Shown here: piece after piece, positions 1-11,900 of the stretch
Layout: each line of letters opens with the position of its first letter
Numbering within the stretch: position 1 is the first letter of the stretch
Assembly (NCBI GenBank): GCA_036898135.1
Contig: CM072513.1
Coordinates: 90,112,225 to 90,176,224 of the forward strand
DNA from: Oncomelania hupensis
Lineage: Eukaryota; Mollusca; Gastropoda; Littorinimorpha; Pomatiopsidae
Direction of reading: 5' to 3'
DNA: 64,000 nt
Notes under the pieces: model-generated
Told to the model about the DNA's origin: nothing
The model's input: only the letters and a program-made list of their open reading frames with translations
Database searches by the model: none
Program-made: the position numbers and the translations under genes

Positions 1-988
1 ACTCAGACCTGTCTTGTCTCTGTGTTGTGTCGTCTTGTCCGGACCGAGGATTATCACTGGTAGCGCAAGTACCTGCAAGCGATCTTTAAGTGGCCATTTT
101 GCTCGGGTGCAAGCGTATATAGGAATGAAAGGAAATATTAGTGAAGAAAGTCTGCTTTCGTGTGCAGGGAAATCAATAATTTAAATGTCATAATTAATTT
201 TCAACTTTCGTGAAGAGAAGTAATTTATGCATGACAAGTCTGATTCTTTGCTAACGTTGTAAAAAGAAGTAAAATATAAATGAAAATTGTTCCTTTGCCA
301 TTGACTACAAAATATATATAATTAATTAATGGAATTTGATCAGTGGTTCTCAACAATAGTAAAGGGAAATAATTCATAAATCACAATTAAATTGTTTCCA
401 ATTAAAATAAATGGAAATAATTTAAAAAAAAGTTTGTTCATTTCAAATTATGATAAAGGAGATAATTTGTGAATGAGCTCAAAAACGGATAGAACAAAGG
501 CAGGTAAAATCGTGCGCTAAGATGCAGAAGAGTATGTGGATATTTTTCCTATGTTGGTTGGTTAATAATGCTATAATTCATTCTTGTGTATGTCTCAGTG
601 TTCTGGCACTGGCTTCTTCACCAGTGCTGTACCATCCTTGCTATGTGCGACGTGGCATGGGCCTTTACAGTAACCATACGTTAGCCCTCTGTACAATCTG
701 GCACCACATCTGACTTGAGCATCCAAGGAAACCATGCCAGTCTTATTTCTTATTCCTTGTAAATGTGCTCAAAAATGAACTGTAAAAGAATATGGCAGTT
801 GCCAGTTGTACGAAGCCACATGTATAGTTAGTTAAGGAGAGTTGGCATTTTCTCTTGCATAATTTGTAGCCAATATTATGATTATTGTTTACACTATTAT
901 TAGGCATTGTGTATAGTTAATATCATGTGCAAATCATTAGCTAAATAATAAACGATTCTACAGCCATTTGCGGAATAGTTAATAGTTG
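1..988. other. Intergenic sequence, no gene recognised
   Basis: AT-rich sequence without a convincing coding exon, RNA gene or repeat boundary. The only open frame of note (522-713, 63 codons) resembles nothing I recognise and lacks support. It is treated as sequence downstream of the minus-strand receptor gene. Confidence 0.5.
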
Positions 989-1315
989 CGAAGTCCGACA
1001 GACCATCACACAAGCCATTGGACAACACGATGACCTGCTCACAGTGGTGAAGAAACTGAAGCTCCGACGGTATGGCCACGTCATCAGATCATCAGGCCTT
1101 GCAAAGACTATTCTGCAAGGCACAGTGCAAGGAGGTAGAAGAAGAGGGAGACCGAAAAAGAGGTGGGAGGACAACATTCAAGAATGGACTGGTTTGACAC
1201 TGAGCGAAGCCATCAGGGCTGCCGAGCACAGAGAAAGATGGAGTATGCTGGTTAAACGATCATCTGTGGTGCCCCTACGACCTTCGGGTTACGGGACAGG
1301 ATAGGATAGGATAGG
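989..1315 (+). mobile_element. 5'-truncated RTE-type LINE, 3' end
   Basis: This stretch encodes the C-terminal tail of a LINE reverse-transcriptase polyprotein: a basic RYGHV segment, then GGRRRGRPKKRWEDN, ending just before an (ATAGG)n tail at about 1298-1315. The same sequence occurs at 15,070-15,400, 34,430-34,715 and, inverted, at 50,802-50,929, so it is a dispersed family. It begins abruptly at the point corresponding to GAAGTCCGACAG, as expected for a 5'-truncated target-primed insertion. The RTE-like assignment rests on the related copy at 32.0 kb, which carries the reverse-transcriptase FADDI box. Confidence 0.75.
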
Positions 1316-1418
1316 AAGAAGATATACTCTAAAGAAATTCATTATCTTTATTTATTATTCTTGTTTTTTGACCAGTGTTGTTTTCATTAAAATGAAGTGT
1401 GATAGTGGGTATACGGGC

Positions 1419-1653
1419 GAGCTAGTTATATAAATACTTAGTGTTCGTGTGAGCTAGTTATATAAATACTTAGGTTAGTTAGTGTTCGTGTGAGCTAGTT
1501 ATATAAATACTTAGGTTAGTTAGTGTTCGTGTGAGCTAGTTATATAAATACTTAGGTTAGTGTTCGTGTGAGCTAGTTATATAAATACTTAGGTTAGTTA
1601 GTGTTCGTGTGAGCTAGTTATATAAATACTTAGGTTAGTTAGTGTTCGTGTGA
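1419..1653. repeat. Minisatellite, about 41-bp unit, six copies
   Basis: Tandem units built on GAGCTAGTTATATAAATACT followed by TAGGTTAGTTAGTGTTCGTGT. Two units are shorter because the GTTAGTTA part is reduced or absent. Copies are otherwise almost identical, pointing to recent expansion. No coding role is evident. Confidence 0.9.
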
Positions 1654-1999
1654 ATAAGAAACGTTGTCATTGTTCCCTCTGGTGTTGTATGTGTTTGTTC
1701 TCTTGTACCCGTTGTTGAGGCAGGATGTGACATTGCCTTTAGCACGCAGTCCATGCAGGCAAAAATATAAATAAAGACTTTGTAAAGAAAATGTTAGAAA
1801 AGCTGTATTTTAAGTCACTATATTTATATATATTTCAATACAATACACTGACAATCCACAATCAAAGAAAACGGTTTCCAAAACAAAAGCAAGAAAACTT
1901 GTTGGACCGACTGGCCTTGAAACCACAGCTACAGGCTGACCTACGGTTGGTGTTTGCACAGGATTGTGCACAGCTGTTTGTTTGTTGATTGTATTTAAC

Positions 2000-2095
2000 G
2001 TCTATTCACCGAACTGGATGTCAGACAGGGCGCTTAAAAGGCAGCATGTGTTGCCTTGAGCAGTTCTGCAGATGGAGAAGCGCTCTAAAAGAATT
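2000..2095 (+). repeat. Fragment of SINE family C (GCGCT-tail)
   Basis: Contains the motif GCCTTGAGCAG followed by GGAGAAGCGCTCTA. It matches the 3' end of the SINE-like family also seen at 4,611-4,850 and, inverted, at 22,968-23,330. Only the distal part is present. Confidence 0.5.
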
Positions 2096-2154
2096 ATTCA
2101 ACTGTAGGATAGTGTCGATTAGAATCGGTTTTTACATATCACAGAACAAAGGTT

Positions 2155-2333
2155 TGGTTAGTTAGTTATTCATTACTTACAGGGTCCAGCGTACTGCAAA
2201 GAGCCAAATCAGGACCACAACTTGGTTGAAAGAGGACTCACCCCTGATCCGTATAAAAGATCTGCTGAAAAAATCCTAGTGGTAACACTGAAGGCACTCC
2301 CATCATCCGGTCATTTTACAATAAAACAAGTTA
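2155..2333 (-). mobile_element. 5'-truncated copy of retroposon family A (A2 subtype)
   Basis: Read on the minus strand, this is the 3' part of the repeat described at 49,625-50,330. It ends with the GTCCGCTGGACC-type box and a (CTAA)n tail, seen on the plus strand as TTAGTTAG at the left edge. Only about 150 bp of body is present. A second, longer copy starts immediately to the right. Confidence 0.7.
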
Positions 2334-2945
2334 GTTAGTGAGTTAGTTATTCATTGCTTACAGGGTCCAGCGGACAGCAAAGAACCGAATGAGAACCACA
2401 AAATCATGACCACAACGTGGTTAAAAAGGATTGACTCCTGATCCGTATAAAAGATCTACTGAAACAGTCCTAGTGGCAACACTGAAGGCAATCCCCCAGC
2501 CGGTCGCTGTACAATAAAGATTAAAGGCATCCCACACAGGAGACGCTGAGGCTATACTCTAATTTATCAAAACCCCATTTACAAAAACAAAATGGAATCA
2601 TTATAAAATATCAACATAACACATACATATAAAATGCTTACAGTACTCAATAATAGTATCATAGGAAGCCCTAGTGACCATTTGGCAGAAAGCATCCAAT
2701 ATTTTCAAGCTGACCCAACACCTCATACACAAATGAGGAGTTTTGAAGAGTTTTCAAGAAAAAAAAGGTAGGTGACTCGTCTAGTGAAGAAGATGATAGT
2801 ATAGTAAATTAATAGAACAGAATAGGAATGAGAAAGAACAAAGGAGAAAGACAATGGAAATTTAAAGCACTAAATTTCCAGAAAATGGGGATACTATTTA
2901 TACAGAAACCCCCAGCACTCCCACAAGGGCATGGGAGGGGGGGAG
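2334..2945 (-). mobile_element. Retroposon family A (A2 subtype), near full length
   Basis: On the minus strand it runs from a segment near 2,940 that matches the TATAAATAGTATCCCCA box of the 49.6-kb copy to the GTCCGCTGGACC-type box and a (CTAA)n tail at about 2,340. It is clearly homologous to 23,970-24,614 and 61,005-61,655 but diverged from the younger A1 copies. No intact reading frame is conserved in the A2 copies, so it is treated as non-autonomous. Confidence 0.75.
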
Positions 2946-3127
2946 AGGGGGTGCAAAAGTTTGGAAACTCACAACTTAGTGGTGGGTTTGAGAACCAAAA
3001 GCCTACCGTAGCATTTTTGAAAAAAAATTATAATAATTTTTTTTTTAATAGGGTAAACACATTTTTGAAAGACAAAAAAAAATCCTTCTAACAGGGTAAC
3101 CTTAAAAACAATGACAACAGAAACCAA

Positions 3128-3321
3128 CACACCGACTCAACCAAAGCTTTAGGTTTTGAGGTTAGTTCAGCCAGGCTAGCTATAAATAGCTTCGCCGATA
3201 GCTTCACTGGTGCTTCTTTCCTTTCCTTTCACTGGAAGGGAGGGTGTAGGCAAGCTATAAATAGACCGCAAAATGTGGGGGAACCAAAGAGTGCTGGTCA
3301 CATAGGCATTGAGCTGGTGTG
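3128..3321. mobile_element. MITE family B, 194 bp, 4-bp TSD CCAA
   Basis: The element starts CACACCGACTCAA and ends TTGAGCTGGTGTG, an imperfect 13-bp terminal inverted repeat, and is flanked on both sides by CCAA. A second copy in reverse orientation at 20,751-20,942 is flanked by TAAT. Two independent 4-bp duplications at homologous ends fix the boundaries. CAC-type ends with 4-bp duplications resemble Chapaev-type DNA transposons; that class assignment is tentative. Confidence 0.85.
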
Positions 3322-4346
3322 CCAAATAAACAATATAAATAAACTAATAAACTCATAATAATTTTCAACCTAAGTAATTAGTATCTAGTAATTAACAGTA
3401 TCACAGTCATTAAATGTTGATAAAAACAAGTCTGGTTATTGGAATGCAAACTAGCGACAACAACCATGCAAAACAGAAAAGTTATCGTGATAGTAAATTG
3501 TAAAACAACATGAAAAGGGAGAAAAAGTTCCTGCAATCAATTTTTGTTTTTGTTTTTAAAGCAGCCATTTACTGACCAAAACTTACACTAAAGCCTTTTA
3601 TAATTGCACAAAATTTACATGTTTAACAAAGCCATTTTAAAGTACACAAAAATGTTATGAAACAAAATGATACCCAAAACCATTTTTAACGGCAAAAACG
3701 ACTGACATCAAAACCCATTTTTTAATTTTACAAAACTACACCAAAATTCTTTTCAACACCAGAAAAATACACAACTATTGTTAAATACACCAAAGTCATT
3801 TTTAATTGCTCAAAATTATACCAAACTTACTTTCATAAATTATCAAAAAACTAAAAGATATCAACTACAATAAACACACAAGGTGAAGCTCCAGGTACAG
3901 TGACAGTAATACTGTACCGTAAATTAATGTGGTGTTTATGCAATTGCACTGTTTGTTACATCTTTACAAAGTTAAAAGTCCTAATATTTTCTTTTGTGTT
4001 TGTTTAGTTTGTTTCTTCTCTCCATAAATGTTCAGTACCCTCTGAAGTATACATTACCAACAGAACAAATCAAACCATTCATAACTCTCAAGATAAGAGC
4101 ACAAACTTCTATGATAATCAAGTACGTGTAAAATACTGGTCCAGTTTAAAATCATACACATCAAGCGGTGATATTTATATCATAGTTATCAAATTAATCA
4201 AAATCATGCCTCATTAAACCATAGCTTCTAAACTATGTGCAATGTAATGAAAGACCTTTAAAATAGAAAAAAAAAAAAGCTGAAATACTGAGAACTGCAA
4301 CGTGCAGTTTATAATCATCATCAGGGAAGTTCAAGGAAGAGAACAT
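3322..4346. other. AT-rich 3' flank of the RLR gene
   Basis: AT-rich, A-run-rich sequence immediately downstream of the receptor stop codon on the minus strand. It probably contains the 3' UTR and poly(A) signal, but I could not fix the end of the transcript. No other gene or element is recognisable. Confidence 0.4.
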
Positions 4347-5775
4347 TCAGACGTCCCCACCACCACATGCTCCAACCTCCTCCCCCATCTGCTGGGACAG
4401 CTGTTGTCGGATGTCGTCAGAGGTCCTCTCTGGAATGTTGTAGCCAATGTCGCCCCACTTCCACTTTCCGCTCTTCTCCACCACGCCCTTGTTGTTGAGG
4501 ACCACCCAGGACTCCGCCTTCAAGGCCAGGTACTCCACCTGTGACAGCCAATAAGGAGGACGGTATACACCGAGACCTAGCCTGTGGAGGCCAAGCGCTC
4601 CACCTCGCACACTTTAAAGATCCTGATGCTCATGTCCTGCCAACAAGCACTACAGCCCTTTCCTCCCCCACCTCCCCATTCCTAGTTGCCCAGGATTGTG
4701 CTCAGTGGTCTGTGGCGTCACATGACACGCCCAAGGCAGCAGGTGGGCGCATCAGGTGTCTTGAGTTAAATCCTGTATCCACTAAAGCCTTGAGCAGCTC
4801 TTAAACTGGAAAAGCGCTATATGGGAACGATGCAATTGAAATACTAAATACAGTAAAAAGGTTCACAAATCATAATAATAATAATAATAAATATACTATA
4901 TGCACAAGCATGTTTTGTTTTATGTTTTTCAAGCAAAGTACAAAGCTGGGTATTTAACTTTAAACCTCGTTAGTCATCACAGAGGACATGGTGGCACCAA
5001 CCAGACACCGCCCTCCTGACCTTGAACAAAGCAGCACTTACTTCCAAGCTCCTCATGGTGTGTCCCAAAAGTGTGGGCTTGGCGCTTTGCTCTTGCCTAC
5101 ACACGATCTCCCCGGTCAGCTGAAAGTCATCGATGTTCTTGGGCTTCTTCATGTACTTGACCTCCACATCGCCGCGCTTCACCAGGTCCCAACCGATGAT
5201 GATGTGGTGGCTTCCTTTAAAAGTGAAACAGTGAATTCAGCTATAAAAGTAGTAAGCTCACAGCGCTGTTTTGAAATCCAGAACCCCCTTTTCCCCCTCC
5301 CTCCATTCAACACCCCAATTTTTCTGGAAGGAGACAACTTACTTCAGGTGTTTTAAGCTACACACACCCATACTTGCAATACATCACAACTGGGTTTATT
5401 TAAGAATGTAGGAATCGGAAAGTTATTTTTTGACGGAAAGAACGCAAACTTCTTCTAAAAATGTAAGAATCTAATGCAAAATTGTCTCTTTCCGTCTAAA
5501 AAGTTGATCTAGTTCGTCTCCAATAGGCGACGAAATAGGTCGAATTTTCTTCAAAATTTCTCCGAAAATTGACTGTATTTTCTCCGTCCCGGATAGAGCA
5601 CTCCTGTGTACTTAAAACACTCTCATGCACTACAACTGCACTCCCATGCACTAAAAGAGCACTCCTGCGCACTTAGAAAAAAGTGGGGTCCTGGAAAAAA
5701 GTGGGTTCCAAGCAAATGAACCCATTTGTTACTAAGAAAGACAAGGTCTGCTACCCATTTGTGCGCTTTTGTGGG

Positions 5776-5829
<54 letters not shown>

Positions 5830-5996
5830 AACAATGGTTGTCTACCTTGGATTGTGCGGATGCAAGCGCCGTCCACTTTGACTTTCCGACACCTGGCGCA
5901 CTCCAGGCTAAAGGTGGGTTCCTTCTTCCTGGACCTTTTCTTCTGCTCGCTGGCGACCCGCTTTCTCTCTTCCTCCTCCATGGTCTTAGTCTGAGT
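4347..5996 (-). CDS. RLR: RLR exons encoding the C-terminal regulatory (RNA-binding) domain
   Basis: Exons 5996-5846, 5214-5042 and 4538-4347 encode about residues 874-1044. A basic/acidic helix leads into CARC, the first zinc-binding Cys pair, followed by IRTIQGSHH, then GEIVCRQ and finally a KWKWGDI strand, the order found in RIG-I and MDA5 CTDs. The second Cys pair expected after GEI is incomplete: one Cys (about residue 962) is present and the position of its partner reads Gln. The tail ends in a short Gly-rich stretch before TGA. Confidence 0.88.
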
Positions 5997-8900
5997 CTGC
6001 AACCACACAAGATGGTGGAACCAATGAACTGTTCTGGTGCAGTCGTATGCTACTGGACATCGGCCACTTGATGTTCAGCAAGCCTGGCTTAACTCTTTCC
6101 CTGCAAGGCATGTTTCCACATTTGTGCCAGACATTTCTCTGGCACCGGAAAAAAGTTCAGTACCTTAGGCATTTAAACTACTGTTCTTTCAATAATAGTT
6201 GTTAAATAGACATATTTCATATCAAATTAAAGGTAAAAGAGTGAAGAATAAGGAAAAAAAAACACAAAAATGTTAATTTGATTATGTTATTGAAATATGT
6301 GTTTTGAAAGCATGTTGATCTTTTTGAAATGATAAAATAAAATAAAAATATTTCTACATACCACAGTAATTAAAAAAATCTGGAGGAATAATTCCAATCA
6401 CTGAATCAGCTTCACACACCAGAAAGAAAATTTATTTAGGATCAAAATACACTTTACAGTTTGAAATTATATTGATTATTAGCAGAGTTTGACACACTGT
6501 CGATTGTGCCCATCACAATGCTTAGTAAAATGCACAAAAAACACTCTAAAAACGAATCAATTTGAAGAAACCACGCGCGTGTCGATCGAGAACGAAAGTA
6601 GAAAGAGTTATCTCTCTTTGGTTAAAATAAAACTTGGATTGGACTGCGCCAAAAACCGGAACGAAACGGAATACTGAAATCGACGATATATCGTCGATTG
6701 GCACAAACATGGCGGCTCAGATCGACGATATATCGTCGATTGGCAGGCAAAGAGTTAATACTACCCTTCTTCCCTCTCCTCCAAGTCTCAAAGAAAGCTG
6801 GGAAGGCTTTACCCCATGGCCCAGCAGATTGCAGGTTTTTTCTCGAAGCATTACGTGATTACTTTGACATCCTATTCTCTTCCTGCCTTGGTAAAAGGCA
6901 GGGAAAAATTTCTAGCTGCCGCACCTCGTTTATGGTCACCCGGCTTAGAACCTAGACCAGGCCTTCTCAAGCTGAGATCTGAGAGAGGAAAAAGGCCTTA
7001 TCGAATCTCAGCTACGCTGACTACCCTAAATGTGTGTGTATGTGAGTCTGTCACCTGCCCTTTGGTCAATCACAATGACCAGGTTCTTTTTCATGCTGCT
7101 GCAGCAACATGAATGTAGAGGATTGAGGTTGGGGTGGGGGTGGGGTGAGGGGGAGAAGTGTGAGCTGGCAAAGCGCTATATAATTAGAACCATCAATTTC
7201 CTTTTTCTTTGCCAGAGAGTTTCAAAGGGAGGTTATACCTTTTGCACGGCGTTGCTGATGTCGTGGTTGCGCATCTTCCTGACCTCCTCGATGGCTTTGG
7301 CCATCATCTCCACCAACCGTTTGTTGACCTTCTCCTTTCTGATGATCTGGGGCATGGCCAGCAACACTGACAGACCACCCAGCTTGCGACTACGTCCTGC
7401 AAAACAGGGCAACGGTCTCTCTAACGTCAAAGTAGGGAAGCGACCACTGCGTTCTCTCACCCAGGCCCCACCAAACAGATACCGACGGCCCTTTTGCTGT
7501 GTTCTCAGCTGGTGGGTGTATCGACTAGGCTTGGTGAAAATCAAGGACTGATTGCATCCGCGGCACTAATCCACAAATGCAAACCAACGGCAGCAGAGAA
7601 GGGGAGATAAGGATTGTATCCAACATGCTATCGACACACTCCAGTCTCTTTACCACTTTACTCTCTTTACCACTTATGTTGTACACCATCTTGTTGTCTC
7701 CCTTGTTCCACTGGCCAGCAGTCGCTTCCTAACCATAGCCCTGTTCAAAACCACCAACACTGCAACCCTACATTTGACAACTATGTTTGGCCATCAATTC
7801 TCTTTCCACAAGTTAGGGTCCTTCCCTTTTCCATGGCCAACCAGCCAGAATGTCTATACTTTTTTCGCTTGAAGATGTTTCTCCTGAGCATGTCTTCTTA
7901 TGCTTTGGAAGCTTCGTTGTTCCTCCCAATTCCCAGAATGGGGCCGGGTAGCTCAGTTGGTTAGAGCGTCTTGCTAGTAACCGAAATGTCGCTGGGTTGA
8001 ATCCCGGATTGGTCAACGTGTGATCATATTATTTTCCCCTTTACCAACAACTGGCCCGCTGGTGTCAGTATAAATCGGTCCAGTAGTCACCTATATGCGA
8101 AAGTGTCGTGTGACTATAATCTACAAACAACAACATCCCAATTCCCCAGACCATCAAGGAAGTCCGCTATACGCATCCGAGTCTGGGACGGTAATCTACC
8201 CACTGAACTGAACTGAACCATCAAGGGGTTTGCTGGTGTCAGAACAATGTGACCAGGAGTCACCTACAGTACGTTCTGGTGTTGTGTGACTACAATCTAC
8301 AATTACCCTTTAAAAAAAAAAGAAAGAAATTTTTTCATCAAGTTCAACGGATACATTAACAAACTGAGAACCCAGCAAAATGGCCGTCTGTATCAATGTC
8401 ACTAATCCACAAGTGAAAACCATAGGCAACAGAGATTTTTCCTAATGTTCCCTCATTCCACAGAGGAAACATCTGATAATGATTATATCCAAGAAGCTAT
8501 TAATAAACTCAAGTTCCCTGTCTTTAGGTGAGGCACCTCAACACAACGTACTGCTAGATCAGTGTATCATCTACACTTCAATTCAGGGTGTACAAAATAT
8601 ATGAAATATGTTACTTCTATATGAACCAGAACTTTTTTTTTTTTTTTACAATATTATTCCATTGCACTGTTTTAACAGCACTGTACAAAGAAAAGTGAAT
8701 TATTTTTATCTGCACAAAAGACGAGACATCTTAAATATATAGTTTGATGTTACATGAAATTGCGGGTGCTGTTGTCGGAACACAGTTATGGGTAAATTGT
8801 TATAGTTAAGAGATTTTGTTTGTTTCTGTTATCTAAAATCACTTGATCTAAAATGAGGTTAAATTAAAATATTGAATTGAATTGAATTGAATTGAATTGA

Positions 8901-11900
8901 ATCTAAGCGTGACACCTGCCTCTGGTCTGCACAGTGGCCACCTCATTGCCAACGTGGTTGTAGCGGATGACCAGGTTGCAGTCTGGGATGTCGATGCCCT
9001 CCTGCCCGATGGTGGTGCACACCAGCAGCCTGATCTCCCCTGATCGGAACTTGTCCACGATGCTCTCTTGCTCAGGTTGTGTCATGCCTGTTTATGCAAA
9101 AAAATACTTTTCTGTATTGTCTTGGAGAGGTGTGAGGAACCTCCCTTTTATTACAGCCAGCTTTATGAGGGCAGTGTCTAACTACTCTTTTTTTGCTCGT
9201 TTGGGTCTCTGAGGATCGAGAGAATTGGCGTAAAAAAAACCACATTATTAACAGCAGAAGTCTACAATGACAACATTGTTTACTTTAAATGGCTCGCACG
9301 AAGTAGCTCTCATCTGGTCCATTCTCATGCAAACTTGCCACCGTCACTTCTGGCTCTCATTTTGCCCATTCTTCTGGCACGTCTGTTTAAGGTGGTGGGT
9401 GGTGAAAATTGTGCTTTTTCAAACTGTTCTGCTTTTAGGATTTCAACTTGTATGACTACAGACCTGTAACAAAGTTAGCGTTGACAGAGAAAAGATATTC
9501 ACAAAGGCTTCACGGCTGGTAAAAACACCCCCCTTACCATCTTTGTCTTGGGGGGCAGCAGTGCCAGTGAAAGGGGCAGCCTTCATCTTCTTCAGCCTGC
9601 TGTCCACATTGTCGCTGTTTAGCCAGCTGCACAGGGCTTTGCACGTGGCTCTCGTCCGGACGAAGACCATCACCCGCGAATTCTCCCAACCCTTCTCGTC
9701 CAGGGTGTCGATGATGGTGTTAGCGAGCTTGTTGAGGTTGGGGTTCGCTGTTGAAGACGAGATCTTCTTTGTCTTCACCTGCAGCTCTGTTGCAACAGCA
9801 ATACAATATCTGGCTTTGATGAGTTCACACACATGCACACACATGCACACATACACACACTCACACACATTTTCACGCCTAATCTTTAAATTGCATTGTA
9901 CTTTTAAGGACCTATCTAACTTGTAGTACATATAACCTTCCTGGACGTAATTCTCATATATGACTTAGGAGGGAATATTAACCCTTTGAACCCTGGATGC
10001 CCCACCCCCTGCCCATGCCCATCCCCTGGGCTCCCCGGAGAAAAATGGCATTTTTAGCATGCTTTTAGTAAAACAACGAAAACATAACCAAAGTGTTTGA
10101 CAACCCAAAGTACTCCAAATGTCATCTCTTCATCTTCATTATCATCCCACAATTGATCGATTACTTCCTGAGTTGTGTACAGTCGCTTAGCGACGCTTCC
10201 TTGATTTGTAGACCTTCGTTTCATGACGCAAAATTGAGAAAAAACCGTCACAAAAACACGCACTGTGCTGCACTAGAGCGCTGACATTTTTGCTTTACCT
10301 TATTCCTAATAACCCTCAATAACCCAATTCCAAACAGCAAGTACTAGAAAGAACAGTAAGCTGTGTACCGACCGCAAGATTAACGGTAAGGTTACGAGAC
10401 CGATTTATCGGTCTATCGGGGCACAGCTGTTTAAGGGCTAGACCGATATATCGGTCTTTCGGGTTCAAGAGGTTAAAACAAATATACCAAGTCCATTAGT
10501 TTCAGAGAAAGTGTGCAAAAGTGACAGATGAATGGACGGACAGACCAAAACATAATACTTCCTCAGTTATCGCCTGGAAACTCAAAATACCAATTTAGGA
10601 AAAAGCTTAGCTATTTTTTCTGCGCTCCCTTGTCATCTCCATCTTCCTATATGCTTGCCAAACCTGGACTTTCACAGCAGACATACAACGAAGAATACAA
10701 AGCATGGAGGTGTTGCAGAAGACTTCTGGGCATTTCCTATACCCAGCACATCACCAACGAAAAAAAGCACATCACCTTCTTCTTCTTCTTCTTCTGCGTT
10801 CCTCCAAATGGGGCCTCAGATGTCCAGGTTTGTCAAACTTATGAAGCGGGCAGTGGTTTCGAGGTCTTGCTTGGAGCCCCAGAGTTTTACGTCCAGCGTC
10901 TGTCCTGCAGGCCAGAGTTGTGTCCTGGCATTCTGGTACTGGGGGCAGGACTGCAGGATGTGCTCTGGGGTCTGGAGGTCTGTTCCACACGGGCAGTCAG
11001 GGGTGTGTGACAGGCCTAGGCGATGCATGTGGTAACGCAGGCGGCAGTGACCAGTTCGTAGCCGGAAAATTGTGGTCTGTTCATGGCGCTGGAGGTGTGC
11101 CATCTGGTCGTCAGATGGAGGGTCATGCTGGGTGGCCCAGGTTGCCTGGAAGTGCCGCTTGACCAGAGTCTTGGCTTCCTTATAAGAGACTGGGGGGTGT
11201 GGCTGCTCCATTTTGCTGCCCGACTTGGCCAGCCTGTCCGCCTCCTCGTTTCCTGACAGACCACAGTGAGCAGGTATCCACTGGACTGCTACCTTCGTGT
11301 ATTGAGAGAGGGCAATCAACAGGCGCTGTGTGTCTCTTTCCAGCTGTTCACTGGGCGACTGCAGGCTCTCGATGATGGAGCGGCAGTCAGACAGGAAGAC
11401 GATATTTGAGGCGGGCGCTTCTGCAGCAAGGAGCCGGGCAGCCTCATGAAGAGCAGTGAGCTCAGCCCTGTAGTTGGTGGACCGGGCTCCAGCAGGCAGG
11501 GATCTGGAGAGGGTGCTTCCATCGGTGAAGCGCAGGTGTAGTCCGCTGCCTCCGTTGCTGACGGCTGCATCAGAGGATCCATCCGTGTATGCATGGATCC
11601 ACATGGGCCTGGGATACTTCAGGTCCAGGAGCTCCAGAGTGAGGGAGCGTAGTGCAGCCTCTGACTGCTCGCCCTTGTACCTCACTCCTGGGACGTCAGG
11701 GCAGAACATGAGTTCGGTAGTCGTGGTGTCCCAGTCCTCGGCGTCCTGGAGGAGCTCTCGTTCTGCTGGGAGGTCTGGGACGGCAGCCGCCAGCTTCTTG
11801 ACCTGATGGATGAAGCTATCCCGCTTCAGCCTGTTCTTGGTTGGCTGTTGTAGATATTGGTGGGCTGGGTGTGAGGGCAGCCTCTGTAGTTTTTCATGTT

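Noticed and set aside
522..713. Small secreted or membrane peptide gene
   Set aside because: Hydrophobic 63-codon frame without homologue, splice signals or neighbours that support it.
7938..8011. Functional tRNA gene
   Set aside because: A and B boxes are present, but the acceptor stem does not pair and a SINE body with flanking duplications follows. The same applies to the heads at 29,982 and 22,566 (minus).
8903..8916. GT donor for the RLR motif VI exon (exon end at 8,916)
   Set aside because: Joining this donor to the only acceptor in the next exon gives an immediate in-frame stop. The GC donor at 8,919 keeps the conserved motif.
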